From Phaeobacter sp. J2-8 (GTDB taxonomy: Bacteria > Pseudomonadota > Alphaproteobacteria > Rhodobacterales > Rhodobacteraceae), in contig NZ_JALIEC010000001.1 in the NCBI RefSeq assembly GCF_022867865.1, positions 788,501 through 852,500 of the forward strand: a stretch of 64,000 nucleotides of DNA, written 5' to 3'. A program made the position numbers and the translations under genes. Below the pieces are notes generated by a model that saw nothing but the letters and a program-made list of their open reading frames with translations, made no database searches and was not told the DNA's origin. Of this stretch, positions 49,876 through 58,837 are shown one piece after another (the first letter of the stretch is position 1; each line of letters starts with the position of its first letter).

Positions 49876-50345
49876 CAGAGCGGTTCCTCGATGATGTGAT
49901 CTTCCCAATCGTCTTCGTCGATTTCGAATTCCGGCACCGTGCGGCCCCGCATCGACACGCCGGCATCATGAACGCTGTCGGCGGTGCCGGTGTTCAGCGG
50001 GTGCCACTCCGGCAGGGATTTGCCCTGCCACAACAGGCGATAGGCGCAGGTGCGGGGCATCCAATAGGCGTGGGTGTCGATATTGTCCGGCGTCATCACG
50101 ATGCATTCGGGCACAAATTGGTGGCGGATCTCATATTGCGAACAGCGGCATGTGCCATCGTCAAACAGACGGCAGGCGACATTGGTCAACTCGACTTCGC
50201 CGGTGTCCTCGTCCTCAAGCTTGTTCAGGCAACATTTGCCACAGCCGTCGCACAGCGCCTCCCATTCCTGGGGGGTCATCTTTTTCAGCGGTTTCTTTTC
50301 CCAGAAACGCGGGCTCAGGCCGCTGCGGTTGATTGGATCGCTCAT
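49875..50345 (-). CDS. YcgN/UPF0260 cysteine-cluster protein
   Basis: A 156-residue protein with clustered cysteines: ALCDGCGKCCLNKL, CRLFDDGTCRCSQYE and PRTCAYRLLWQGKSLPEWH. The pattern fits the Fe-S/zinc-binding YcgN family, whose function is unknown. Its stop shares one base with the ltaE start (49875), and its start overlaps the ribF stop, making a ribF-ycgN-ltaE transcription unit. Confidence 0.88.
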   Translation of the reverse strand: MSDPINRSGLSPRFWEKKPLKKMTPQEWEALCDGCGKCCLNKLEDEDTGEVELTNVACRLFDDGTCRCSQYEIRHQFVPECIVMTPDNIDTHAYWMPRTCAYRLLWQGKSLPEWHPLNTGTADSVHDAGVSMRGRTVPEFEIDEDDWEDHIIEEPL

Positions 50346-51268
50346 AGGGCTGTCAGGATGTCACGGGCGCGGGCGCAATCATCCTCCATCTGGGCAATAA
50401 AGGCCTCAAGGCTGTCAAATGTCGCTTCGGGGCGCAGATAGGCCACCAGACCAATCGACAGATGCGCGCCATAAAGGTCGCCGGAAAAGTCGAACAAAAA
50501 GGTTTCGAGGTTGGGCATCTGACCGTTGAATTGTGGCCGAACCCCAAGCGAGGCCGCGCCGTGATAGCTGCCTTTGTGGGGGCCGTCCTTGACGTCCACC
50601 AGGACCGCGTAAACACCAAACGCCGGAAGATGCAGCCCGGCCAACCCCATATTCGCCGTCGGAAATCCCAAGGTGCGGCCGCGTTGTTCGCCCCCGACGA
50701 CCGGCCCGGCAATGCGATGCCAATGGCCCAGCATTTCGGCGGCGGCCTCTGGCTTGCCCTCGGCCAATGCCTGACGAATGGCGGTCGACGAGATCTGATC
50801 CGTGCCTTCCTGCAACAGCGGGGCGATGGTGACATCAAACCCCATCTGTTCGCCAAATCGGACCAGATCAGCGGCATTGCCTGCGCGGCCCTTGCCGAAA
50901 CAGAAATCGGCACCCACCACCACATGGGTCAAACCCAGACCGTCGCGGATCACGCGGGCGCAGAATTCTTCCGGCGACAGACCGGCCAAAGCATGGTTGA
51001 AATTCAACTCATAAAGCTTTTCCACACCCAGCTTTTCCAACCGGCCCACCCGTGCTTCGGGTGACATCAAGCGGAAGGGCGGGGCATCGGGGGCAAAGAA
51101 TTCGCGTGGATGCGGTTCAAACGTCAAAATCCCCAGCGGTGCGTCGGCACGCCGCGCCAGATCAATGACGGACAGGTGCCCGCGATGGACACCGTCGAAA
51201 TTGCCGATGGCGACGCTGGTGCCGCGATCCTGTGGCTCGATGAATTGAAAGTCTCGTATGATGCGCAT
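50342..51268 (-). CDS. ribF: Bifunctional riboflavin kinase / FAD synthetase
   Basis: Makes FMN and FAD from riboflavin, 308 residues. The N-terminal nucleotidyltransferase has NFDGVHRGHLSVIDLA and SSTAIRQALAEGKPE; the C-terminal kinase has RGRTLGFPTANMGLAGLHLP. Both domains are present and intact. It is the first gene of a minus-strand unit with ycgN and ltaE, which it precedes with an ATGA overlap. No FMN riboswitch is seen upstream. Confidence 0.95.
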   Translation of the reverse strand: MRIIRDFQFIEPQDRGTSVAIGNFDGVHRGHLSVIDLARRADAPLGILTFEPHPREFFAPDAPPFRLMSPEARVGRLEKLGVEKLYELNFNHALAGLSPEEFCARVIRDGLGLTHVVVGADFCFGKGRAGNAADLVRFGEQMGFDVTIAPLLQEGTDQISSTAIRQALAEGKPEAAAEMLGHWHRIAGPVVGGEQRGRTLGFPTANMGLAGLHLPAFGVYAVLVDVKDGPHKGSYHGAASLGVRPQFNGQMPNLETFLFDFSGDLYGAHLSIGLVAYLRPEATFDSLEAFIAQMEDDCARARDILTAL

Positions 51269-51412
51269 GGCGAAGGCCTAGCCGCGCGGCCCCGCGCTGG
51301 CAAGAGGTCCAATTGCAAAGTTGCGCATTCCCCCAAGACCGTCCCCCATAGCTGCCCGCCAAAGCCGTCTGGCGTCCGGCGGGGCAGGGGGCAACAGGTC
51401 AGTGGGCGGCGG

Positions 51413-51595
51413 TCACTTCTGACGCGGGCCGCGCATGCGGTGGATCGTGTCGCGCACACGCCCCCAATCGGCGGCCTCGGCCTCATTGCCTGCGGCCTCG
51501 CATTCGCGCATCTTGGCGGAGACTTCGATAATTGCACTGTCGCCGTGGGCGGCAATCAGTCGGCTGGCATAGTCACTGGTCTGGATGGCGTCCAT
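51413..51595 (-). CDS. Small conserved hypothetical protein
   Basis: A 60-residue reading, MDAIQTSDYASRLIAAHGDS, ending HRMRGPRQK, with a helix-rich composition. It resembles short Rhodobacterales hypotheticals; no domain is recognised. It is separated by about 144 bp from ribF and 73 bp from the oxygenase gene. Confidence 0.6.
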   Translation of the reverse strand: MDAIQTSDYASRLIAAHGDSAIIEVSAKMRECEAAGNEAEAADWGRVRDTIHRMRGPRQK

Positions 51596-51668
51596 TGGTG
51601 TTTCCTCGCGTTGGGTTCGGACTCACTCGGGGCGCTCTGGATAGCATATTTTGCCAAAATTTTGAAGG

Positions 51669-52288
51669 TCAGCTCCAGCCGTAGTTAAAACTGACACTGA
51701 TCCGGTTGTCTTCCGAGGCGTTCATCGGCACCTCGTGGCGCAGGAAGCTTTCCCATAACAGGACATCGCCGACTTTGGGGGCCTCATATATAAAGGTGCG
51801 CAGATCTTCGCGCGCGTCCTTGCGGCGTGCCGGGGCGGCCATCATCCGTTCCGATCGCGGATCTTCCAATTTCAACGCCGAGGCCCCGTCGGGCATCGCA
51901 ACATAGGTGGTGCCACTGATCACCGAATGCGGGTGAATATGTGATGAATGAAATCCGCCCTCTGGCAGGATGTTGATCCAGATATCTTCAAGCTTCAGCG
52001 CCCGCCCGTCGAGATCAAATTCAAGATCCTCGGCAAAGGCCGCGACATGGGCATCCAGCGATTTCACCAGATCCGCAAAGATCGGAAACCGCCAGGGCAG
52101 GTCGGTCAGCGAGGCATAAGAAGTGTAGCCGGGATAATCGTTATCCTCACACCAATCCTGGCGGCCTCGTCATCTTCGGCAATCACAAGGCAGGAGTTCT
52201 CCAACTCTGCGGCGTCAAGGATCGGGCTATGCTCCGACAGCGGAGCACGGTAAAGGCGGGTCACAAAGAGGGAACGGATATTGGCCAT
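51669..52288 (-). CDS. Putative 2-oxoglutarate-Fe(II) oxygenase (TIGR02466-like; frame broken by one missing base)
   Basis: From the ATG at 52288 it reads MANIRSLFVTRLYRAPLSEH, then the frame is lost near 52157. Adding one G to a GG run gives RDWCEDNDYPGYTSYASLTD and joins the second frame, beginning near residue 60 and ending NRISVSFNYGWS. The metal-site candidates are the HSSHIHPHSVISGTTYV region, HEV and the final R-x-S-x-S-F-N. About 206 residues. The substrate is unknown. It is divergent from the ribosomal cluster (178 bp between starts). Confidence 0.8.
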
Positions 52289-52356
52289 GGGGCTGGTTTA
52301 AACCCGCGTTGGATAATGGGCAATCACGAGTATTCCCGGTGGAACGGGAAAACACC

Positions 52357-52385
52357 TTGCCAAGATGTGGTTTCACGCCTATACG
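52357..52385 (+). promoter_or_regulatory. Likely promoter of the rpmC ribosomal operon
   Basis: TTGCCA at 52357-52362, a 17-bp spacer and TATACG at 52380-52385. The leader to the rpmC start would be about 75 nt and includes a small CCCC/GGGG hairpin at 52423-52434. Confidence 0.6.
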
Positions 52386-52466
52386 GCCCCTTCATCCAAG
52401 CACTCCAGCGGACAAAGGGTGACCCCTCGCGGGGCCCTCCGTTGATGTTGAAGAAGGAAAAAGGCG

Positions 52467-52668
52467 ATGAAAGCCAACGAATTGCGTGAAAAGACGCCGG
52501 ATCAGCTTCGTGAAGATCTGGCCAATCTGAAAAAAGAAATCGTTCAACCTGCGCTTCCAGCAAGCGACCGGGTCGATGGAAAACACAGCCCGCATGCGCA
52601 CCGTTAAGCGTGACGTGGCGCGTGTGAAGACCATTTTGAACCAAAAAGCCGCAGCAGCAGCTGAATAA
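52467..52668 (+). CDS. rpmC: 50S ribosomal protein L29 (frame broken by one extra A)
   Basis: L29 sits beside the polypeptide exit tunnel. The ATG at 52467 has AAGAAGGAAAAAGG upstream and reads [20 protein letters not shown]. An extra A at 52537-52539 (GAAATCG for GAATCG) shifts the frame; the corrected reading continues [20 protein letters not shown] and ends at 52668, 66 residues in all. This gene should be essential or nearly so, so the shift is almost certainly a sequence error. rplP, which normally precedes it, is absent. Confidence 0.93.
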
Positions 52669-52679
52669 GGAGCCAGAAA

Positions 52680-52910
52680 ATGCCCAAACGTATCCTTTCT
52701 GGCACCGTGACCAGCGATGCCAACGCCCAAACCGTAACCGTGTCGGTAGAACGCCGTTTCAAGCACCCGGTTCTGCGGAAAACCATTCGTAAGTCCAAAA
52801 AATATCGGGCGCACGATGAAAAGAACGCCTTCAAGGTCGGCGACACAGTTCGAATCATCGAATGTGCCCCGAAGTCGAAGACGAAACGCTGGGAGGTTCT
52901 GGAGGCGTAA
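52680..52910 (+). CDS. rpsQ: 30S ribosomal protein S17
   Basis: A 76-residue primary 16S-binding protein: [20 protein letters not shown] and the family core [25 protein letters not shown] precedes the start. It follows rpmC by 11 bp, in canonical order before rplN. Confidence 0.97.
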   Translation: MPKRILSGTVTSDANAQTVTVSVERRFKHPVLRKTIRKSKKYRAHDEKNAFKVGDTVRIIECAPKSKTKRWEVLEA

Positions 52911-52987
52911 GCGCCCCCAGGCCTTTTGGTTTGATCGAAACCCTGGGGAACAGGCAATAAAGCCCCCCAAAGGTCAGGAGAAACCCC

Positions 52988-53356
52988 ATGATCCAGATGC
53001 AGACCAATCTGGATGTCGCTGACAACTCCGGCGCTCGCCGGGTGCAGTGCATCAAGGTTCTGGGTGGTTCCAAGCGTAAATACGCTTCTGTTGGCGACAT
53101 CATTGTCGTCTCGGTAAAGGAAGCCATCCCGCGTGGTCGCGTAAAGAAAGGTGACGTCCGCAAGGCCGTCGTCGTGCGCACCGCCAAAGAAGTCCGTCGT
53201 GAAGACGGCACAGCGATCCGCTTTGATCGCAACGCAGCTGTTATCCTGAATAACAACAACGAACCCGTCGGCACCCGTATCTTCGGGCCGGTTGTTCGTG
53301 AACTGCGCGCCAAAAGCTTCATGAAAATCATCTCGCTCGCCCCGGAGGTGCTGTAA
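52988..53356 (+). CDS. rplN: 50S ribosomal protein L14
   Basis: 122-residue L14, [20 protein letters not shown], with the conserved [20 protein letters not shown] ending in RSFMKI-like [15 protein letters not shown]. It has its own AGGAG and is separated from rpsQ by 77 bp. Canonical spc order. Confidence 0.98.
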   Translation: MIQMQTNLDVADNSGARRVQCIKVLGGSKRKYASVGDIIVVSVKEAIPRGRVKKGDVRKAVVVRTAKEVRREDGTAIRFDRNAAVILNNNNEPVGTRIFGPVVRELRAKSFMKIISLAPEVL

Positions 53357-53357
53357 G

Positions 53358-53669
53358 ATGGCTGCCAAGTTGAAAAAGGGCGACAAGGTCGTCGTGCTGG
53401 CCGGCAAGGATAAAGGCAAAGAGGGTTCGATTTCCTCGGTCAATCCCGCCGCAGGCAAAGCAATTGTGGAAGGCGTCAATGTCGCCATCCGCCACCAGAA
53501 ACAATCCCAGACAAGCCAGGGCGGTCGTACCCCCCAGGCAATGCCGATCGACCTGTCGAACCTGGCGCTTCTGGATGCCAATGGCAAAGCAACCCGCGTC
53601 GGTTTCCGCATGGAAGGTGACAAGAAGGTTCGTTTTGCCAAGACCACGGGGGACGTGATTGATGCTTGA
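53358..53669 (+). CDS. rplX: 50S ribosomal protein L24
   Basis: 103 residues. The KOW motif appears early as [20 protein letters not shown], then [20 protein letters not shown]. One-base spacing from the rplN stop. Assembly initiator for the 50S subunit. Confidence 0.97.
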   Translation: MAAKLKKGDKVVVLAGKDKGKEGSISSVNPAAGKAIVEGVNVAIRHQKQSQTSQGGRTPQAMPIDLSNLALLDANGKATRVGFRMEGDKKVRFAKTTGDVIDA

Positions 53670-54225
53670 TGCTGCAACTTATACCCCGCGTCTGCGTTCG
53701 CTTTATGACGACACCATCCGTGGTGCTCTGAAAGAAGAATTCTCGTACAAGAACGAGATGCAGATCCCGCGTCTGGACAAGATTGTTCTGAACATTGGCT
53801 GCGGTCGCGCCGCCGTGAAAGACAGCAAGAAAGCCAAATCGGCCCAGGCCGATCTGACAGCAATTGCCGGTCAACACGCGGTTGTCACCATCGCCAAGAA
53901 CTCGATCGCGGGTTTCCGCGTTCGCGAAGGCATGCCAATGGGCGCCAAGGCGACCCTGCGCGGCGCGCGCATGTATGACTTCCTCGACCGTTTGATCACT
54001 GTCGCTATGCCCCGTATCCGCGACTTCCGCGGCATTTCGGGCAAGTCGTTTGATGGCCGTGGCAACTATGCCCTGGGTATCAAGGAACATATCGTGTTCC
54101 CCGAGATCGACTTCGACAAGGTGGACGAGGCCTGGGGCCTGGACATCGTGATCGCCACCACCGCGGCAACTGATGCGGAAGCCAAGGCGCTGTTGAAAGC
54201 ATTCAACATGCCCTTCAATTCGTGA
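53659..54225 (+). CDS. rplE: 50S ribosomal protein L5
   Basis: 188 residues, [20 protein letters not shown], binds 5S rRNA. Conserved blocks are [18 protein letters not shown] and [20 protein letters not shown]. The start at 53659 overlaps the rplX stop by 11 bp. Confidence 0.97.
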   Translation: MMLDAATYTPRLRSLYDDTIRGALKEEFSYKNEMQIPRLDKIVLNIGCGRAAVKDSKKAKSAQADLTAIAGQHAVVTIAKNSIAGFRVREGMPMGAKATLRGARMYDFLDRLITVAMPRIRDFRGISGKSFDGRGNYALGIKEHIVFPEIDFDKVDEAWGLDIVIATTAATDAEAKALLKAFNMPFNS

Positions 54226-54246
54226 CGCGGGCGAGAGGATAAAGAC

Positions 54247-54552
54247 ATGGCTAAGAAAGCAATGATCGAACGTGAGAAGAAGCGCCAGAAGCTGGTGGCA
54301 CAATACGCCACCAAACGCGCCGAACTCAAAGAAATCGCAAACGACGAATCCAAGCCGATGGAAGAGCGCTTCAAAGCGCGTCTGAAACTGGCGAAATTGC
54401 CGCGCAACTCGTCGGCAACCCGTTTGCACAACCGCTGCCAGCTGACCGGTCGTCCGCACGCGTACTACCGCAAGCTGCGCATCAGCCGTATCGCGCTGCG
54501 TGAACTGGGCTCCAAAGGCCTGCTTCCCGGCGTCGTGAAATCGAGCTGGTAA
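54247..54552 (+). CDS. rpsN: 30S ribosomal protein S14
   Basis: 101-residue long-form S14 without zinc cysteines: [20 protein letters not shown], then [20 protein letters not shown] with the RGLR-like end [10 protein letters not shown]. The long form is normal in proteobacteria and does not need zinc. Confidence 0.97.
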   Translation: MAKKAMIEREKKRQKLVAQYATKRAELKEIANDESKPMEERFKARLKLAKLPRNSSATRLHNRCQLTGRPHAYYRKLRISRIALRELGSKGLLPGVVKSSW

Positions 54553-54566
54553 GGGAGGGTATATAG

Positions 54567-54959
54567 ATGAACGATCCTATCGGCGATATGCTCACTCGTA
54601 TCCGCAACGCCCAGATGCGCGGCAAGTCGACTGTGTCGACCCCGGCGTCGAAGCTGCGGGCCTGGGTGCTCGATGTGCTTGCGGATGAAGGTTACATTCG
54701 TGGCTACGAGAAAACCACTGACGAACGCGGTCACCCCGCGATCGAAATCAGCCTGAAGTACTTTGACGGAACCCCCGTCATCCGCGAATTGCAGCGGGTG
54801 TCGAAACCGGGCCGTCGCGTGTACATGGGTGTGGACGAAATCCCCACGGTCCGTCAGGGCCTTGGTGTTTCCATCGTCTCCACTTCGAAGGGTGTCATGT
54901 CGGATGCAAATGCACGCACTGCCAATATTGGCGGCGAAGTGCTTTGCACCGTATTCTAA
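54567..54959 (+). CDS. rpsH: 30S ribosomal protein S8
   Basis: 130 residues, [20 protein letters not shown], with the C-terminal [20 protein letters not shown] typical of S8. Canonical position between rpsN and rplF. S8 represses spc operon translation in E. coli; whether it does so here cannot be read. Confidence 0.97.
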   Translation: MNDPIGDMLTRIRNAQMRGKSTVSTPASKLRAWVLDVLADEGYIRGYEKTTDERGHPAIEISLKYFDGTPVIRELQRVSKPGRRVYMGVDEIPTVRQGLGVSIVSTSKGVMSDANARTANIGGEVLCTVF

Positions 54960-54972
54960 GGAGGTTTGAGAT

Positions 54973-55506
54973 ATGTCTCGTATCGGCAAACAGCCTGTCG
55001 CTCTTCCTGATGGCGTAACGGCATCCATGTCGGGTCAGACCATTGAGGTCAAAGGCCCAAAAGGCACCAAAAGCTTTACCGCAACCGACGACGTGACGCT
55101 GACCATCGCAGATGGCACCGTCAAGGTCGAACCGCGCGGCAAGTCCAAACGTGCCCGTCAACAATGGGGCATGAGCCGCACCGTTGTGGCGAACCTGGTG
55201 CATGGTGTGTCCAACACGTTCAAGAAAGAACTTGAAATCCAAGGTGTTGGTTATCGTGCACAGCTGCAGGGCAAGGTTCTGAAACTGAACCTTGGTCTGT
55301 CCCACGACGTTGATTTCCAAATTCCGGAAGGTATCACCGTGACTGTTCCGAAGCCGACTGAAATCGTGATCGAAGGTCACGACATTCAAGAAGTCGGCCA
55401 GGTCGCGGCGAACATTCGCGCATGGCGCAAGCCCGAGCCCTATAAAGGCAAAGGCATCCGCTACAAAGGCGAATATATCTTCCAGAAGGAAGGCAAGAAG
55501 AAGTAA
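54973..55506 (+). CDS. rplF: 50S ribosomal protein L6
   Basis: 177 residues, [20 protein letters not shown], with two similar alpha/beta halves and the conserved [20 protein letters not shown] near the C-terminus. AAGGAGG precedes the start. Confidence 0.98.
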   Translation: MSRIGKQPVALPDGVTASMSGQTIEVKGPKGTKSFTATDDVTLTIADGTVKVEPRGKSKRARQQWGMSRTVVANLVHGVSNTFKKELEIQGVGYRAQLQGKVLKLNLGLSHDVDFQIPEGITVTVPKPTEIVIEGHDIQEVGQVAANIRAWRKPEPYKGKGIRYKGEYIFQKEGKKK

Positions 55507-55517
55507 GGACGAAGGCA

Positions 55518-55877
55518 ATGGCAAACAGCAAAAGACAACTGTTCCTCAAACGCCGTCTGCGCGTCCGGAACAAACTCCGCAAGATGAACCGTGGGCGCGT
55601 GCGTCTGTCGGTACATCGCTCGAACAAGAACATCTCGGTCCAGCTGATCGACGACGTGCAGGGCAAGACACTTGCCTCCGCGTCCTCGCTCGAAAAGGAT
55701 CTGGGCGTTCTGGGCAAGAACAACGCGGAAGCCGCGTCGAAAGTGGGCACTGTTATCGCAGAGCGCGCCAAGGCAGCCGGTGTCGAAGAATGTTACTTCG
55801 ACCGTGGTGGTTTCCTGTTTCACGGTGGCATCAAGGCTCTGGCCGATGCTGCGCGTGAAGGTGGCCTGAAGTTCTAA
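55518..55877 (+). CDS. rplR: 50S ribosomal protein L18
   Basis: 119 residues, [20 protein letters not shown], with [20 protein letters not shown] and the C-terminal [20 protein letters not shown]. It binds 5S rRNA together with L5. It is followed by an unusually long 117-bp gap with two GC-rich hairpins. Confidence 0.97.
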   Translation: MANSKRQLFLKRRLRVRNKLRKMNRGRVRLSVHRSNKNISVQLIDDVQGKTLASASSLEKDLGVLGKNNAEAASKVGTVIAERAKAAGVEECYFDRGGFLFHGGIKALADAAREGGLKF

Positions 55878-55883
55878 GATGTG

Positions 55884-55974
55884 GGGGCGCGTCACTCGCG
55901 CCCCTCGATGATCGGGGGCCTCGGAGAGATCCGGGGCCACTGCGATTGAAAAGACCCGGCGCGATTGCCGCGCC
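55884..55974 (+). other. Two GC-rich stem-loops between rplR and rpsE
   Basis: Hairpin one: GGGGCGCG, loop TCACT, CGCGCCCC (55884-55904). Hairpin two: GGCGCG, loop ATTGC, CGCGCC (55958-55974). Neither has a T tract, so they are more likely mRNA processing, attenuation or stability elements than full terminators. Elsewhere in this block the gene spacing is mostly below 80 bp. Confidence 0.6.
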
Positions 55975-55994
55975 AGACATAAAGGATTTGCCAC

Positions 55995-56573
55995 ATGGCA
56001 GAACGTGAAAACAGAGGCCGGGGCCGTCGCGATCGCGATGAGACACCGGAATTCGCAGACCGTCTGGTCGCGATCAACCGGGTTTCCAAAACCGTAAAAG
56101 GTGGTAAGCGCTTCGGCTTTGCCGCTCTTGTGGTTGTTGGTGACCAAAAAGGCCGCGTTGGTTTCGGCAAAGGTAAAGCGAAAGAGGTCCCTGAGGCCAT
56201 TCGCAAAGCCACCGAACAAGCCAAGCGCCAGATGATCCGCGTGCCGCTGCGCGAAGGTCGCACGCTGCACCACGACATCGAAGGTCGTCATGGCGCCGGC
56301 AAGGTTGTCATGCGGACCGCCCCCCAGGGTACTGGTATCATCGCCGGTGGTCCGATGCGGGCCGTGTTCGAAATGTTGGGTGTTCAGGACGTGGTCGCAA
56401 AATCGACCGGTTCGCAGAACCCCTATAACATGATCCGTGCCACGCTGAACGCGCTGACCCGCGAATCGAGCCCCCGTATGGTGGCCCAGCGTCGCGGCAA
56501 AAAAGTGGCCGACATCCTGCCCAAGCGTGAAGACGCCCCGGCAGAATCGACTCAAGTCGCTGAGGAGGCCTGA
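55995..56573 (+). CDS. rpsE: 30S ribosomal protein S5
   Basis: 192 residues. A basic N-terminal stretch ([20 protein letters not shown]) is followed by the S5 dsRNA-binding fold with [20 protein letters not shown] and the C-terminal [20 protein letters not shown]. The tail [14 protein letters not shown] is acidic. Confidence 0.97.
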   Translation: MAERENRGRGRRDRDETPEFADRLVAINRVSKTVKGGKRFGFAALVVVGDQKGRVGFGKGKAKEVPEAIRKATEQAKRQMIRVPLREGRTLHHDIEGRHGAGKVVMRTAPQGTGIIAGGPMRAVFEMLGVQDVVAKSTGSQNPYNMIRATLNALTRESSPRMVAQRRGKKVADILPKREDAPAESTQVAEEA

Positions 56574-56578
56574 AGCAC

Positions 56579-56767
56579 ATGGCAAAAACCATCGTCGTGA
56601 AACAGATCGGTTCGCCGATCCGTCGCCCGGAAATCCAGCGCAAGACGCTGATCGGCCTGGGCCTGAACAAGATGCACAAAACCCGCGAGCTTGAGGATAC
56701 CCCCTCGATCCGCGGCATGGTCAGCAAGATCTCGCATCTGGTCGAAATCATCGAAGAACGCGGCTAA
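56579..56767 (+). CDS. rpmD: 50S ribosomal protein L30
   Basis: 62 residues, [20 protein letters not shown], with the signature [20 protein letters not shown]. It follows rpsE by 5 bp. In the textbook order rplO comes next; here a terminator and three small genes intervene. Confidence 0.97.
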   Translation: MAKTIVVKQIGSPIRRPEIQRKTLIGLGLNKMHKTRELEDTPSIRGMVSKISHLVEIIEERG

Positions 56768-56800
56768 GCCTTTTTACAAGGTTGCACCGGTGAAAATACA

Positions 56801-56830
56801 ACGCCCTCCGAGATTTCGGGGGGCGTTTTC
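56801..56830 (+). terminator. Terminator after rpmD
   Basis: ACGCCC and CCGA pair with TCGG and GGGCGT, with one bulge on each side, followed by TTTTC. It ends the rpmC-rpmD unit 33 bp after the rpmD stop. The remaining gap to 57123 holds no gene that I can support. Confidence 0.75.
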
Positions 56831-57123
56831 GCGTTTATGGACTGCATTCTGTCCGAAGTGACGTAGCGGCATGTTGTAGTTTGGGCGTGTTGTCAGGGAG
56901 CCTGACCCGACGAAAACATCCTTGGTTGTTTGAAATTTATAGTATTTTCAGTACCTTATCGCCAATTTGCACGTTCCTATGCTGCATTGCAGAAAATGCA
57001 TGGCGGGTTGTCTGTAACGTGCGTTGTTAGCGCTGCCGTCTCGGCCTATCTGTTTGGCACGGAGGACGTGAAACCAAACAAACATCAGGGAATAGGCCCT
57101 GAACCTTCGAAAGGACGCACAAC

Positions 57124-57342
57124 ATGGCACATGCACTGTCAAACACTTCCATCGGCTTCGGCCCGAATTCCAGCGTTTCCAAGCTGGTTACAGCATTCAA
57201 AACTGCGCGCGCCCGTCGGGCGATCTTTGCGCAGACATACTCAGAGCTGGCAAGTCTGAATGACCGCGAACTGGCCGACATCGGCGTAGCACGCAGCAAC
57301 ATTCGCGCAATTGCCAAGAAGCACGCAGAAAGCGCGCTCTGA
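57124..57342 (+). CDS. DUF1127 small arginine-rich protein (first)
   Basis: 72 residues. The DUF1127 core is YSELASLNDRELADIGVARS near the C-terminus, preceded by a basic KTARARRAIFA helix. Such proteins in alphaproteobacteria include R. sphaeroides CcaF1, which binds RNA and is stress-induced, and Agrobacterium proteins acting in phosphate-linked RNA control. AAGGACG lies upstream of the start. It is in an unusual position inside the ribosomal block. Confidence 0.88.
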   Translation: MAHALSNTSIGFGPNSSVSKLVTAFKTARARRAIFAQTYSELASLNDRELADIGVARSNIRAIAKKHAESAL

Positions 57343-57492
57343 GCTAAACCTCGGGGAAGGGCGGGGCTGTAGAGCGGAGCACGAGCATCCGGCGCAGCGG
57401 CCAGTAAGGGCCAGCCCACTCCCACGAACATCATTGATGCGCCACGCGCGCGGCCGGTCCATCGGGAACGGCACATCCAAAGGAACACGAAA

Positions 57493-57711
57493 ATGGCATT
57501 TATCCAAAACACAGCAACAACAAACGACGGCTTTGGCTTTGCATCCAAGGTTTATGACTTCTTCGCAGGCATCCAAACCGCCGCCCGCAAGCAGAAGGTC
57601 TATGCTGACACTTATGCAGAACTGTCGTCGCTGACCAATCGCGAGCTGGCCGACATCGGCATCGGCCGCAGCGACATCAAGGCAATCGCCCTGGACCAGG
57701 CAGGTCTGTAA
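57493..57711 (+). CDS. DUF1127 small protein (second)
   Basis: 72 residues. It shares the pattern of its upstream neighbour: YAELSSLTNRELADIGIGRS ends the protein after a basic segment, while the N-terminus (MAFIQNTATTNDGFGFASKV) differs. The two share about half of the C-terminal residues, so they are diverged paralogues. A strong terminator follows 64 bp after the stop. Confidence 0.88.
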   Translation: MAFIQNTATTNDGFGFASKVYDFFAGIQTAARKQKVYADTYAELSSLTNRELADIGIGRSDIKAIALDQAGL

Positions 57712-57774
57712 GCGACTGCCGCGGTGATCGTTGAACGGGCTGACATCAGTCCGAACACACATAGAGCATTTCAG

Positions 57775-57800
57775 AACGCGCCGGAAACGGCGCGTTTTTT
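57775..57800 (+). terminator. Terminator after the second DUF1127 gene
   Basis: AACGCGCCG and CGGCGCGTT form a perfect 9-bp stem over a GAAA tetraloop, followed by TTTT. A textbook strong terminator. Confidence 0.95.
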
Positions 57801-57968
57801 GCATTTTTGCGACCGGGTTGATTGCGCCCTGGACGGCGTTTGCAAACTGCCAGTGCTTTCAGCAAGGTGATTGCATTTTGTGCAGATCGGGTATGTCAAA
57901 CTGTCGTTAGTGGTTGGTGCTGGCTGGGTATACGACAGCCACAGACACTCACTCTTGGAATGAAAACA

Positions 57969-58073
57969 ATGACATTTCTGAAATCGATCGCCGCCCGTGT
58001 TGCCCGTGCCCTGCGTGCAGAGCCGGTACCTTGCTGGACTGACTATCTGCGTCAAACCGGCGGCAAAGCCTGA
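57969..58073 (+). CDS. Very small basic protein (34 residues)
   Basis: MTFLKSIAARVARALRAEPV followed by PCWTDYLRQTGGKA. It starts at the ATG at 57969, with GGA nine bases upstream; an ATG nine bases earlier is possible. It is amphipathic and arginine-rich, like the DUF1127 proteins before it, but lacks the REL-x-DIG motif. It could be a remnant, a related short protein or a spurious frame. A near-perfect 10-bp hairpin at 58124-58147 lies between it and rplO. Confidence 0.5.
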   Translation: MTFLKSIAARVARALRAEPVPCWTDYLRQTGGKA

Positions 58074-58258
58074 TATCTTGCTGACCAAGCCGATGCTTGG
58101 GTTTGCATAAATGCGACGATAGCGCGGCACCACTTGCGTGGCGCCGCTTGCGCCGTTATACGCGCCCGGTGACCCAATGAGGTCACAACTCATGTAAACA
58201 AAAAACGCCGTGGTCTGCCAAATTCGCTTCGGGGCAGCATCCGGCAAGGAGAAGCGAT

Positions 58259-58729
58259 ATGAAACTGAATGAACTTCACGACAATCCCGGTGCAACAAAA
58301 CGCCGCAAGCGTGTTGGCCGTGGTCCGGGTTCCGGAATGGGCAAAACTGCCGGTCGTGGTATCAAAGGTCAGAAATCCCGTTCGGGTGTGGCGATCAAGG
58401 GCTACGAGGGCGGCCAGATGCCGCTGTACCAACGTCTGCCAAAGCGTGGCTTCAACAAGCCGAACCGCAAGGCATACGCTGTTATCAACCTTGGCCTGAT
58501 CCAGAAATTTGTTGATGCAGGCAAGCTTGACGCCGCATCGATCACCGAAGACAGCCTGGTCGCTTCGGGCGCGCTGCGCCGCAAATTGGACGGCGTGCGC
58601 GTGCTGGCCAAAGGTGAATTGACCACCAAAGCGACCATTTCGGTCACCGGTGCCTCGAAGGCCGCAATTGATGCGGTTGCAAAGGCTGGCGGCTCTTTGA
58701 CGGTCACAGCTGCAGCAGCAGCCGAATAA
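58259..58729 (+). CDS. rplO: 50S ribosomal protein L15
   Basis: 156 residues, [20 protein letters not shown], with the glycine-rich [20 protein letters not shown] and [28 protein letters not shown] precedes the start. It begins a separate unit with secY and adk. Confidence 0.97.
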   Translation: MKLNELHDNPGATKRRKRVGRGPGSGMGKTAGRGIKGQKSRSGVAIKGYEGGQMPLYQRLPKRGFNKPNRKAYAVINLGLIQKFVDAGKLDAASITEDSLVASGALRRKLDGVRVLAKGELTTKATISVTGASKAAIDAVAKAGGSLTVTAAAAAE

Positions 58730-58837
58730 GCGGGTTGTGGGGGGCGCGTTCGCCCCTTACATAGCTTACAGTTTTCCAAACGCCGCCCGCCGGAAAACGG
58801 TCAGGGCGGCGTTTTCATAGAGCGAGACACTAAAGCC

